From Bacillota bacterium (GTDB lineage Bacteria; Bacillota; UBA4882; UBA8346), in assembly GCA_023392595.1 (NCBI GenBank), contig JAEVYU010000085.1, positions 1 to 64,000 on the forward strand: a stretch of DNA of 64,000 bases, given 5' to 3'. The notes beneath the pieces are model-generated. The model did no database searches and was not told the origin of the DNA. It was given only the letters and a program-made list of their open reading frames with translations. This document shows, piece by piece, positions 51,188 to 59,492 of the stretch (position 1 is the stretch's first letter; every line of letters starts with the position of its first letter). The position numbers and the translations under genes were made by a program.

Positions 51188-52651
51188 TTATCCGTTGTTC
51201 GTTTCCTCACTGATTAAAACTATTCTTTGAGGTATATCCAAAGTCAAATCTAACTTGAATAAATCAGCGTAACTACGTAAAGGTAAAAACAATTCACCTT
51301 CCATTACAATCGGCATATCACCATTTATAGCCTGAATCCCATTGACTTTAATCGACAAATCTTTCTTAGTTATCACGATGACTTGATTACCCCGCGTTAT
51401 CGTATAAGCAGTTTTGGTATTCCGATAAGTTATTTTCAAATCCGGAATGTTTTGCAGTCCTCTTGGAGCAATATATACAATATCTTTTTTAAATACGGCA
51501 ACTGGCGAAAGTGGATAATCCGATTGTTGGTAACGCATCCGAAGTTCATCGGCAGCAAATATCTGCATATTGATCAATTTGCGGTTAAAGCCCCATAACA
51601 GGAAATCTCCAGTATCTTCATCAAATCCTATGATTTGGCTAATCCGTCCTGTTAATGCGGTATAATCCTCCGACCAGGCCTGATTCTTTGGAGCGTATCG
51701 TAACAAGTGGGTCTTCCCTGCTGTATCCGAGGCTAAAAGGCGGCTTTCTCCACGACTGACAAAAAAAGATAGTTTTTCTGCAATAAAATCCAGATCTGTC
51801 CACTGCTTTTTAAATTGATATCCTTTTTCAGGATTCCAGCCCAAATCATAAATGACTTTTTGGGAAGTGCTAATCAAAACATCATTTTGCCCTTGGCGAT
51901 CTAAATCTCCGGAGGTTACTGCCATCACTTTTCCCCAGAGATAATTTTCCCAGACAGAAACCGCAGAATTACTATCGAGTTTAATAATACCGATACCCCC
52001 CGCCTTATAGGCGACGATAATTTCTTCTTTGGTATCTCCATCAATATCGGTTATATAACCCAAACTTATCGGACGCCAATTGGTAGGACACTTCCATACC
52101 AAGTCCAAAGATTTCTCCCCGAGTTTTAGAAGAAACAATGAGCCTTCCTGATTTTGAACCAGGATATCCTTTCCCGGGCTGCCACTAAAATTGCCAACAG
52201 CAATATAAGTTACTGTGGACCATACATATTTACCGGAATTGAATACCTCCCATTTCCCGTTTGACAATCGATAAATGTAAATAAATCCAGGTTCCATGGT
52301 TCCGGCAATGACTTCAGCCATACCATCCTGGTTAATATCTTTAACCTGAAAAGTAGTAAACGCAATATTATCATCCGCTACCAACTGCTGGGTTTTTACC
52401 CAACTGCACATATCGTCCTGAAGTTCAAACATAACGATTTTGCCGTCGGTCAAAGATATAGCATTCAGATGCCCGTTAACATTTAGCCATTGGGTATTTA
52501 AGGAATTTAAATCCAATAATTCACCCTGATTAACACTTGCCATTAAAGCGCCGCTAGAAAAAACTGCCGAATAAGAACTGCCGATAAATAACAATACAAT
52601 GAAGGAAAATATAAAAAAGCGGGATTGAGTTTGCCCGAAGTGTCGATTCAA
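51188..52651 (-). CDS. secreted FG-GAP/VCBS-like repeat protein with copper amine oxidase N-like domain
   Basis: This protein of about 487 residues has an N-terminal signal/anchor helix (FFIFSFIVLLFIGSSYSA), then repeated beta-propeller-like units of the FG-GAP type: VKDINQDGMAEVIAG near 105, YITDIDGDTKEEIIV near 205 and TSGDLDRQGQNDVLI near 250. The C-terminal 100 residues (KVNGIQAI, GELFLPLRSYADLFKLDL) resemble the copper amine oxidase N-terminal-like domain common in surface proteins of Bacillota. It is probably extracytoplasmic; the role is unknown. The TTG start lies seven bases after GGGGAG. Confidence 0.78.
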   Translation of the reverse strand: MNRHFGQTQSRFFIFSFIVLLFIGSSYSAVFSSGALMASVNQGELLDLNSLNTQWLNVNGHLNAISLTDGKIVMFELQDDMCSWVKTQQLVADDNIAFTTFQVKDINQDGMAEVIAGTMEPGFIYIYRLSNGKWEVFNSGKYVWSTVTYIAVGNFSGSPGKDILVQNQEGSLFLLKLGEKSLDLVWKCPTNWRPISLGYITDIDGDTKEEIIVAYKAGGIGIIKLDSNSAVSVWENYLWGKVMAVTSGDLDRQGQNDVLISTSQKVIYDLGWNPEKGYQFKKQWTDLDFIAEKLSFFVSRGESRLLASDTAGKTHLLRYAPKNQAWSEDYTALTGRISQIIGFDEDTGDFLLWGFNRKLINMQIFAADELRMRYQQSDYPLSPVAVFKKDIVYIAPRGLQNIPDLKITYRNTKTAYTITRGNQVIVITKKDLSIKVNGIQAINGDMPIVMEGELFLPLRSYADLFKLDLTLDIPQRIVLISEETNNG

Positions 52652-52751
52652 TACCAATCTCCCCTTTAGAAATATTTAAACGTATTATTAATATTTCAAT
52701 TCAATTATCATTTTTCCTTCAATATTCCAAGCGCAATCCGAATAAAAGGTA

Positions 52752-52793
52752 ATAAAAAAAGTAGTCTCATCGTTTTAAATCAACGAAACTACT
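52752..52793 (-). terminator. terminator of tRNA-Pro
   Basis: On the minus strand AGTAGTTTCGTT and AACGATGAGACTACT form an interrupted stem and are followed by TTTTTTATT, directly after tRNA-Pro. Confidence 0.85.
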
Positions 52794-52803
52794 AACTTTT
52801 TAA

Positions 52804-52880
52804 TGGTCGGGCAGGCGGGATTTGAACCCACGGCCCCCACCACCCCAAGGTGGTGCGCTACCAAGCTGCGCTACTGCCCG
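52804..52880 (-). tRNA. tRNA-Pro (GGG anticodon)
   Basis: The minus strand gives a 77-base tRNA with acceptor CGGGCAG/CTGCCCG, anticodon loop TTGGGGT reading GGG, T-loop GGTTCAAATCC and encoded CCA end. Confidence 0.97.
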
Positions 52881-52980
52881 TTCTCTAAGCGACATTAACT
52901 ATTTTATCATCTTCACGGTGAGTCGTCAAGCATTATTTGAGGAATTCACCAGGAATCGATATTTAAATATACCTAGAATA

Positions 52981-54090
52981 TTATGTATTAAGCCGCCGGC
53001 TCTTTAATACATTCCCGAATTGATCAACTGTAATTTCCAAACGATGCATAAAGTCTCCCAGTGATGCCAATTTTGACACACTTTCCAAACGCATGAAATC
53101 TGATAAGGTCGTATTAAGCATTTTATAGACATTGGCTAGTTCTTCTTCGCGATTTTTTAATCGTTCAGAATCCTTTGCCAGCATACTTTTTATAGAGTCA
53201 TTTTCATCCATTAAGTGTTGAATTTCTTCCATAAATTTATCTTCCCGTTTGATATCCCGTTCAACCGCTAACAAATGTTCAACAAAGCCTCGCAAATCCA
53301 ACTGGTGACGCTGGTTTTGTTCTATTGTCAGTAAACGTTCTTCCAAATGTTTAATCGTCCCGGGGAGTGTCGATATTTGATAAAAAATGGAGTTATCCGA
53401 ATTCTGTTTTGAAATATTTCCGGAGTCGGAAGCATTACTATTCTTATCCATTATCACTGAACGATTGATAGAAATCGGCTCCGGTTGGATCCTTTCATTT
53501 TGGGCTTTTTCATCGACGGATATTGTTTTCTGATATGATGGAACCCCAAGTTTCGACTGGGCTGCATAAGTATTATTCCCACCAAGCAACTCTTTTCCGA
53601 TATTCAATAAGTCGTTATCATTATAGCGAAAACGCTTAACCAGCCGGTAAAATCGTAATTTTAAGGCCGCTGCAGAAAAAATTGCACCCAGCTTTTGTTG
53701 CAATTCTTCACAAGCCTGAGCCCTTGAATTCCCCAAAGCTTGATGTCGGCAAAAAATTTCCAGTATAGTCCGATCGATTTCTTTAAGTTCACGGCTACGT
53801 TTACGTGGTACAAAACCGGAACCATTTGTATATTTGGACTGCATCATATTATAATAATCTTGGTTGGTAAGTTTTTTTTCCTTTAACAAACGGCAAAATT
53901 GACTTCGAAGGGCGCTCATCTTTCGCCCCAGTTTACTGACTAAATCCCTCCGTTGTTGAGGGTCCCACCACGATTCGAAAAGCATCTCGTTTTCTGCATC
54001 TGTATAACGGGGTTTTAGTTTTTGTAACGAATGATTATTGGAAAAGTCCTCACTGATATGTGCATTCATTGCGAAAGCATTTTTGACCAT
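52981..54090 (-). CDS. hypothetical protein: two Myb/SANT-like regions plus coiled coil
   Basis: I do not recognise this 369-residue protein. Two helical regions look like Myb/SANT or homeodomain-like DNA-binding folds: about residues 28-72 (YTDAENEMLFESWW, GRKMSALRSQFCRLLK) and about 104-152 (IDRTILEIFCRHQAL, SAAALKLRFYRLVKRF). A low-complexity linker of about 80 residues follows, then a long coiled coil from about 240 to 345. This layout suggests a DNA-binding, self-associating regulator. The ATG overlaps the stop of a 60-codon ORF as TAATG, with GGAGG upstream. Confidence 0.75.
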   Translation of the reverse strand: MVKNAFAMNAHISEDFSNNHSLQKLKPRYTDAENEMLFESWWDPQQRRDLVSKLGRKMSALRSQFCRLLKEKKLTNQDYYNMMQSKYTNGSGFVPRKRSRELKEIDRTILEIFCRHQALGNSRAQACEELQQKLGAIFSAAALKLRFYRLVKRFRYNDNDLLNIGKELLGGNNTYAAQSKLGVPSYQKTISVDEKAQNERIQPEPISINRSVIMDKNSNASDSGNISKQNSDNSIFYQISTLPGTIKHLEERLLTIEQNQRHQLDLRGFVEHLLAVERDIKREDKFMEEIQHLMDENDSIKSMLAKDSERLKNREEELANVYKMLNTTLSDFMRLESVSKLASLGDFMHRLEITVDQFGNVLKSRRLNT

Positions 54091-54272
54091 TATTTTCCCT
54101 CCTCCAAAATAACTTTAACGGCGTGCACCACGCCGATCGACGAGCCATCCATTCCGGAAAACCAAAGATACACCGACACCAATATGGGTTGTTTAAAAGA
54201 TACTAACTTGATTGAATTTCCATGAAGCCGAAAAAACTCTCCAGTCAAACATCTTATAGGTAGTCTTATCAT
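54090..54272 (-). CDS. small hypothetical protein coupled to the coiled-coil gene
   Basis: This 60-residue open frame ends VVHAVKVILEEGK, and its TAA overlaps the ATG of the next gene (TAATG). Its last codons also contain that gene's ribosome binding site. The start ATG has only a weak upstream site. The composition looks protein-like (beta-rich, basic N-terminal half: RLPIRCLTGEFFRLHG). It could be a true small protein or a chance frame. The overlap is the main support. Confidence 0.45.
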   Translation of the reverse strand: MIRLPIRCLTGEFFRLHGNSIKLVSFKQPILVSVYLWFSGMDGSSIGVVHAVKVILEEGK

Positions 54273-54329
54273 ATTTTGTTCCAGAGGCACCTGATTTATG
54301 CTTGGTTGCAAAAATATTATTGACAAAAA

Positions 54330-54370
54330 AGATAAAAAAATCCCCTCGGCTCTAATTTGGGCTGAGGGGT
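54330..54370 (-). terminator. intrinsic terminator of the first kimA copy
   Basis: On the minus strand ACCCCTCAGCCC and the arm ending GAGGGGAT form a stem with one mismatch around an AAATTA loop, followed by TTTTTTTATC. It ends the transcript of the kimA gene at 54440. Confidence 0.9.
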
Positions 54371-54439
54371 TTTCTCCGATTCATCGCAATAAAAGGTTTA
54401 ATTCCCGGGGTGATGATAGCTGCTATACTATGTTTTGTT

Positions 54440-56335
54440 TTAGATCTTATCCCGTTTCTTTTTGGCGTTTTTTTCGATAACCGCTTGGTCTTGTTTAAGT
54501 TGTAAAGGTATCGTCGCGATAACGATGTGTTTATGCTTTAGTAAATCACGGGTAATGAAGAGACGGCTTTGATTATGAAGAAACACTTGCCACCATGCTT
54601 GAACAGAGAACTGCGGCAAGATGACGGTTATCATGTCGCCTCTTTGATAGTTATGTTCTTCATAGGACTCAATAAATTCAACTAAAGGCGAAACAACCTT
54701 CCGGTAAGGAGAGTATTTCACAATCAACGGAATATTGGTATGCAAGAGATTCCACTTTTCTTTAAAGCGGTTTTCGCATTCCTCATTGATGGCAATATTA
54801 AAAGCAACCACATTATCGGAGATGGTTTTTGCATAACGGAGCGCTCGGACACTAGCTTTATTCACGCTTTCAACTGGAACGATAACATGATTCCGGTAAG
54901 TATCTTTGGAAAGATCCAAAGCAGCCAATTCTTCGGGCTTGAGCCGCAATTGTTCAGCGACAGCCGTATAATGCCTTTTAATTTTTAGCATCCCCGCCAT
55001 AATAATCGGGATGACTAAAATTACAATCCAGGCTCCATGGATAAACTTGGTGGCGCCGATAATCATGACGGTAACGAAGGTGACCAGAGCGCCGGTTCCG
55101 TTAACGATAGCCTTAAAAATCCATCCTTTTTCCTTGGTGCGTAACCACTTAACAAACATACCCGACTGGGATAAGGTAAAGGAAATAAAGACTCCTACCG
55201 CATAGAGAGGGATTAACCGGTGGGTATCCCCTTTGAATACCACTAACAACAAGCCGGCAATCGTCGTTAAGACGATAATTCCATTGGAAAAGCTTAACCG
55301 TTCGCCTCTGAACGACAATTGACGGGGAGCATAGCCATCACGCGACATCACCGAAAATAGCAGTGGAAATCCGGCAAATGCAGTATTAGCCGCTAAAGTC
55401 AAAATCAAGGTCGTGGCGAATTGGAATAAATAGTAAAACCAATGATGACTACCGAAGATTTCCGCCGCAATTTGCGACAAAACCGTTTTGCCTTCAACGG
55501 GAACCACATGATAGAGGTTCGCCAGCAAAGAAACCCCCACAAACAATAAAAACACAAAAAACGAAAGTAACAACAGGACTGAACGGGCGTGCTTCACGGA
55601 CGGCTCCCGAAAGTTCGGAACTGCATTACTTACAGCTTCGACTCCGGTTAGCGCGGTACACCCTGAAGAAAAAGCCCGGATTATCAGCAAAATCGTGATG
55701 GGTTCCAGTGCCTGTTTCAGATGAATAACAGGCTGAGGCGGAACATAACCTCCGACTCGAATTTTAAAGATACCGTAGATAATCATTAAAATCACTGAAA
55801 GAATAAACGCGTAGGTCGGTAATCCAAATATTTTGGAAGATTCCCGGATTCCCCGCAGGTTTCCGATAAATAACAAGACTAACAATACAAGACAAATGGC
55901 CACCCTGTGGTGATACAGCGGAGGAAATAAAGCCGTAATCGCCGCAGTGCCCGCCGCAATACTAACGGCAACTGTCAAGATATAATCAAAGGCCAAGGCG
56001 GAACCTGCCGCAACTCCGGCGTATTTGCCCAAGTTATCGGAAGCAACCACATAAGCGCCTCCTCCGTTGGGATAGGCCCGAATTGTCTGACGGTATGAAA
56101 AAGTCAATATCGCCAGTAACAATATAATGGCTCCGGATATCCAAGTAAGCGGATGAAAAGCTAACACTCCAATAGCGGGTACTAAAACCAACAATATTTC
56201 TTCCGTGGCATAAGCAACCGATGAGATGGGGTCGCTGGCTAAAATCGGTAGTCCCCAAAAAACACTATATTTTTCATCTTTCAGCGCCTCGTTCTCCAAT
56301 GGCTTCCCAATTAAGAGCCTTTTTAACCAACTCAT
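54440..56335 (-). CDS. kimA: KimA-type potassium importer, copy 1 (YdaO family)
   Basis: This 631-residue APC-superfamily transporter has about twelve membrane helices and a C-terminal cytosolic domain of about 170 residues. Motifs include DPISSVAYATEE near 37, NGGGAYVVASDNLGKY near 92, SSGCTALTGVEAVSNAVPNFREP near 215-238 and the cytosolic block DTYRNHVIVPVESVNKASVRAL near 480. KimA imports potassium and is a c-di-AMP target. The c-di-AMP riboswitch in its leader agrees. GAGGTG lies six bases before ATG 56335. It is a close paralogue of the next gene upstream: 57 of the first 60 residues match. Confidence 0.93.
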   Translation of the reverse strand: MSWLKRLLIGKPLENEALKDEKYSVFWGLPILASDPISSVAYATEEILLVLVPAIGVLAFHPLTWISGAIILLLAILTFSYRQTIRAYPNGGGAYVVASDNLGKYAGVAAGSALAFDYILTVAVSIAAGTAAITALFPPLYHHRVAICLVLLVLLFIGNLRGIRESSKIFGLPTYAFILSVILMIIYGIFKIRVGGYVPPQPVIHLKQALEPITILLIIRAFSSGCTALTGVEAVSNAVPNFREPSVKHARSVLLLLSFFVFLLFVGVSLLANLYHVVPVEGKTVLSQIAAEIFGSHHWFYYLFQFATTLILTLAANTAFAGFPLLFSVMSRDGYAPRQLSFRGERLSFSNGIIVLTTIAGLLLVVFKGDTHRLIPLYAVGVFISFTLSQSGMFVKWLRTKEKGWIFKAIVNGTGALVTFVTVMIIGATKFIHGAWIVILVIPIIMAGMLKIKRHYTAVAEQLRLKPEELAALDLSKDTYRNHVIVPVESVNKASVRALRYAKTISDNVVAFNIAINEECENRFKEKWNLLHTNIPLIVKYSPYRKVVSPLVEFIESYEEHNYQRGDMITVILPQFSVQAWWQVFLHNQSRLFITRDLLKHKHIVIATIPLQLKQDQAVIEKNAKKKRDKI

Positions 56336-56363
56336 ACGGATCACCTCATTGATATTTTCTCAA

Positions 56364-56401
56364 CAAAAAAACTACATCCAGGGGTCCCATGGTGTAGTTT
56401 T
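56364..56401 (-). terminator. riboswitch terminator before kimA copy 1
   Basis: On the minus strand AAAACTACA pairs with TGTAGTTTT around a loop containing CCATGGGACCCCTGG, followed by TTTGTTG. It stands between the c-di-AMP aptamer and kimA and is the expression platform. Confidence 0.9.
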
Positions 56402-56419
56402 AACTTAAAAAGTTAAATT

Positions 56420-56545
56420 GAACCATTGCCTCTCTTGCGGCGCCTACGAGGTTAGCTGACGGGTTAGGGTTAGAGAGCACCCTTTAAGCTCATTGTGAAG
56501 CGAGCTTAATTCACCCCAAGGATTGGTTCCCCCGTTTTCTGAGCG
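56420..56545 (-). promoter_or_regulatory. c-di-AMP (ydaO-yuaA) riboswitch, copy 1
   Basis: Minus-strand landmarks are ACGGGGGAACCAATC, TTGGGGTGAATTAAGC, AACCCTAACCCGTCAGCTAACCTCGTAGGCG, as in the ydaO-yuaA leader family. Binding of c-di-AMP turns expression off, here of a potassium importer. Confidence 0.95.
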
Positions 56546-56591
56546 TGAAGACACGTTTTTATCGAGATTAGGCGGAAAATTATTATGTTTT

Positions 56592-56620
56592 AATCTACCA
56601 CGAATAACTTATCGAGGCAA
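56592..56620 (-). promoter_or_regulatory. promoter of kimA copy 1
   Basis: TTGCCT (56620-56615) and TAGATT (56597-56592) are 17 bases apart on the minus strand. The same layout with near-identical hexamers occurs in front of the second copy. Confidence 0.7.
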
Positions 56621-56833
56621 AAGTTACCGAAAATGAACAAATGAATTATCCTTAATATCCAATCCCGCCATAATAAAATAACTCGCTCGTACACAACGGA
56701 TTTTTTAAAATCTCATTGGATCGTGTGTTTTTACTATATTATTCACCCGGAATGCATTGTTCATTACGATCAAACGATTTTGTTAAAAAAAATTAAACTC
56801 TCGGCTTTGAAGCAAGTGATGAACAAAGGCATC

Positions 56834-56877
56834 AAAAAAAGGGACTCTCTCAAAAGTAAATTGAGACAATCCCTTTT
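56834..56877 (-). terminator. intrinsic terminator of kimA copy 2
   Basis: On the minus strand AAAAGGGATTGTCTCAA and TTGAGAGAGTCCCTTT form a long stem (one mismatched pair) followed by TTTTGATG. It insulates the two kimA transcripts from each other. Confidence 0.9.
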
Positions 56878-56940
56878 AATGGCTGTAGTAACAAAAGCTG
56901 ATCCTGAATATAGAATTTATTTGTAAAATTTTCCCAAAAT

Positions 56941-58824
56941 TCAACTTTCTTTTTTTGCGTTTTGAATAACTGCTTGATCTTGTTTGAGTTGTAAAGGTAT
57001 CGTCGCGATAACGATGTGTTTATGCCTCAATAAATCACGGGTAATAAAGAGACGGCTTTGATTGTGGAGAAACACTTGCCACCATGCTTGAACTGAAAAT
57101 TGCGGCAAGATGACGGTTATCATGTCGCCTCTTTGATAGTTATGTTCTTCATAGGACTCTATGAATTCAATCAGAGGCGAAACAACCTTCCGGTAAGGAG
57201 AATATTTCACAATCAGAGGAATATTGGTGTGCAAAAGATTCCATTTTTCCTTAAAGCGGTTTTCACATTCTTCATTGATGGCAATATTAAAAGCAACCAC
57301 ATTATTGGAGATGGTTTTCGCATAACGCAAAGCTCTGACGCTGGCTTTATTGACACTTTCAATAGGGACAATTACATGATTCCGGTAAGTATCTTTGGAA
57401 AGATCCAAGGCTGCCAATTCTTCGGGTTTGAGCCGCAACTGCTCGGCCACAGCCGCGTAATGTCTCTTGATTTTTAACATCCCTGCCATTAAAATCAAAA
57501 TGACCAAAATTGCAATCCAGGCTCCCTGGACAAATTTAGTTCCCCCGATAATAATGACGGTAACGAAGGTGACCAGAGCGCCGGTTCCGTTAATGATTGC
57601 CTTATAAAGCCAACCCTTTTCTTTTGAACGGATCCATTTAAAGAACATACCCAATTGGGATAATGTAAAGGATATAAAAACTCCCACAGCGTACAAAGGA
57701 ATCAGCCGGTGAGTGTCCCCTTGGAATACAACCAATAACAAACCTGCAATCATCGTTAATACAAGAATGCCGTTGGAGAAACTTAAACGTTCACCCCGGA
57801 AGGACAATTGACGCGGTACATAACCATCGCGGGCCATGACCGAAAAAAGCAACGGAAATCCGGCAAATGCGGTATTAGCCGCCAAGGTTAAAATCAGAGT
57901 GGTAGTCAATTGGAAAAAATAATAAAACCAGTGATGACTGCCGAAGATTTCCGCTGTAATCTGCGATAAAACCGTTTTGCCCCCAACCGGAACCACATGA
58001 TAGATGTTTGCGAGTAATGAAACCCCTGCAAATAATAGAAGCACGAAAAAAGAGAGCAACAAAAGGACGGAACGGGCATGCTTCACAGAAGGTTCCCTAA
58101 AATTAGGGACCGCATTACTAACCGCTTCCACACCGGTTAATGCAGTACAACCCGATGAAAAAGCTCGTAAAATTAATAGGATGGTAATAGGCTCTATAGC
58201 TTGTTTCAGGTGAACAACAGGCTGGGAGGGAACATATCCACCGACTTTCACCTTGTAAAGACCATAGATAAGCATAACAACAACGGAAAGAATAAAAGTA
58301 TAAGTCGGCAATCCGAAAAGGATGGATGATTCCCGGATTCCCCGCAGGTTTCCAATTAATAATAAGACCAATAAAAATAAACAAATGGCAACTCTATGAT
58401 GAAACAGGATGGGAAATAAAGCTGTAATTGCCGCCGTCCCTGCAGCGATACTAACTGCAACGGTTAACATATAACCGAAGGCCAAAGCGGAACCGGCTGT
58501 AATTCCGGCATACTTCCCCAAATTATCGGAAGCAACCATGTAGGCGCCGCCTCCATTTGGGTACGCCTGAATGGTTTGACGGTACGAAATGGTCAATATC
58601 CCCAGCAATAATATAATAGCTCCCGTAATCCAGGTCATTGGACCAAAAGCCAGTATTCCGATGGCCGGTACCAACACCAGTAATGTTTCCTCCGTGGCAT
58701 AAGCCACCGACGAGATAGGGTCGCTAGCCAGGATCGGCAATCCCCAAAAAACGCTATATTTCTCGTCTTTCAGCGCTTCGTTCTCCAATGGCTTTCCAAT
58801 CAATAATCTTTTTAACCAATTCAT
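56941..58824 (-). CDS. kimA: KimA-type potassium importer, copy 2 (YdaO family)
   Basis: This 627-residue transporter has the same plan as the downstream copy: about twelve helices, with NGGGAYMVASDNLGKY and SSGCTALTGVEAVSNAV in the membrane part and a cytosolic domain from about 455. Most differences are conservative substitutions in membrane helices. The cytosolic tail is almost unchanged (EECENRFKEKWNLLH shared). GGGGTG lies six bases before ATG 58824. It has its own promoter, c-di-AMP riboswitch and terminators, so the duplication included all control elements. Confidence 0.93.
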   Translation of the reverse strand: MNWLKRLLIGKPLENEALKDEKYSVFWGLPILASDPISSVAYATEETLLVLVPAIGILAFGPMTWITGAIILLLGILTISYRQTIQAYPNGGGAYMVASDNLGKYAGITAGSALAFGYMLTVAVSIAAGTAAITALFPILFHHRVAICLFLLVLLLIGNLRGIRESSILFGLPTYTFILSVVVMLIYGLYKVKVGGYVPSQPVVHLKQAIEPITILLILRAFSSGCTALTGVEAVSNAVPNFREPSVKHARSVLLLLSFFVLLLFAGVSLLANIYHVVPVGGKTVLSQITAEIFGSHHWFYYFFQLTTTLILTLAANTAFAGFPLLFSVMARDGYVPRQLSFRGERLSFSNGILVLTMIAGLLLVVFQGDTHRLIPLYAVGVFISFTLSQLGMFFKWIRSKEKGWLYKAIINGTGALVTFVTVIIIGGTKFVQGAWIAILVILILMAGMLKIKRHYAAVAEQLRLKPEELAALDLSKDTYRNHVIVPIESVNKASVRALRYAKTISNNVVAFNIAINEECENRFKEKWNLLHTNIPLIVKYSPYRKVVSPLIEFIESYEEHNYQRGDMITVILPQFSVQAWWQVFLHNQSRLFITRDLLRHKHIVIATIPLQLKQDQAVIQNAKKES

Positions 58825-58850
58825 TAAAGTCACCCCATTCATCAATTCAA

Positions 58851-58887
58851 CAAAAAACTACACCCGGGAGTCCCATGGTGTAGTTTT
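58851..58887 (-). terminator. riboswitch terminator before kimA copy 2
   Basis: AAAACTACACC and GGGTGTAGTTTT on the minus strand form the stem, followed by TTGTTG. It is the counterpart of the hairpin in the other copy, with compensated changes in the loop side. Confidence 0.9.
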
Positions 58888-58904
58888 AACTTCACAAAGT
58901 TAAA

Positions 58905-59030
58905 TTTAACCATTGCCTCTCTTCGGCGCCTACGAGGTTAGCTGACGGGTTAGGGTTGAAGAGTACCCCCTCAAGCTCACTGTGAAGTAAGCTTAATTCA
59001 CCCCAGGGATTGGTTCCCCCGTTTTCTAAA
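58905..59030 (-). promoter_or_regulatory. c-di-AMP (ydaO-yuaA) riboswitch, copy 2
   Basis: The minus strand has AACGGGGGAACCAATC, CTGGGGTGAATTAAGC, CAACCCTAACCCGTCAGC and TAACCTCGTAGGCGCCG, the same aptamer as copy 1 with a few changes in the variable stems. Confidence 0.95.
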
Positions 59031-59104
59031 AAGCTTCTGAAAGTAAACTCAATTACTTTAGGAATAGCTCTTTATTAGAGATTAGGCGGAAAAATATACT
59101 GCTT

Positions 59105-59133
59105 AATTTACCATCATTTTGATAGAGAAGCAA
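59105..59133 (-). promoter_or_regulatory. promoter of kimA copy 2
   Basis: TTGCTT (59133-59128) and TAAATT (59110-59105) are 17 bases apart on the minus strand, parallel to the promoter of copy 1. The GATTAGGCGGAAAA stretch just downstream is shared by both copies. Confidence 0.7.
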
Positions 59134-59409
59134 AACTTCAAAGCAATCAAAAACAACAAATTTCAGATAAAAATAAGAAAATCCTGATATTCATTTCAAA
59201 TTATCTCAACCGATCTCCGAAAATCTAATTGCGGTGTTGTTTTTCAATAAATAAATTTAACTATGATAAAATCATCAGTACCCGCAAGAGCTCGTCCATC
59301 ATGATAGTTAAAAAGAGTGACAAAAAAATTTTCAAATTCCTTAAATGATTACACCTTTTGAAATATCCATTTCATTTACATAATATTTAAATTGGAGATG
59401 AAAAATCGT

Positions 59410-59439
59410 TTGTTCCAGCAGCTTTTCCGGTGGTATAAT
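59410..59439 (+). promoter_or_regulatory. promoter of the phosphoglycerate-mutase-like gene
   Basis: TTGTTC (59410-59415) and TATAAT (59434-59439) are separated by 18 bases, with TGG before the -10. Confidence 0.75.
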
Positions 59440-59492
59440 TATTCCAGTTTAAGAAATGAAAGAAAATATTCGTGTATGGATGGTGGATCATT

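Noticed and set aside
56723..56926. Small plus-strand ORF between the kimA copies
   Set aside because: It spans the terminator of the second kimA copy and has no ribosome binding site or family features.
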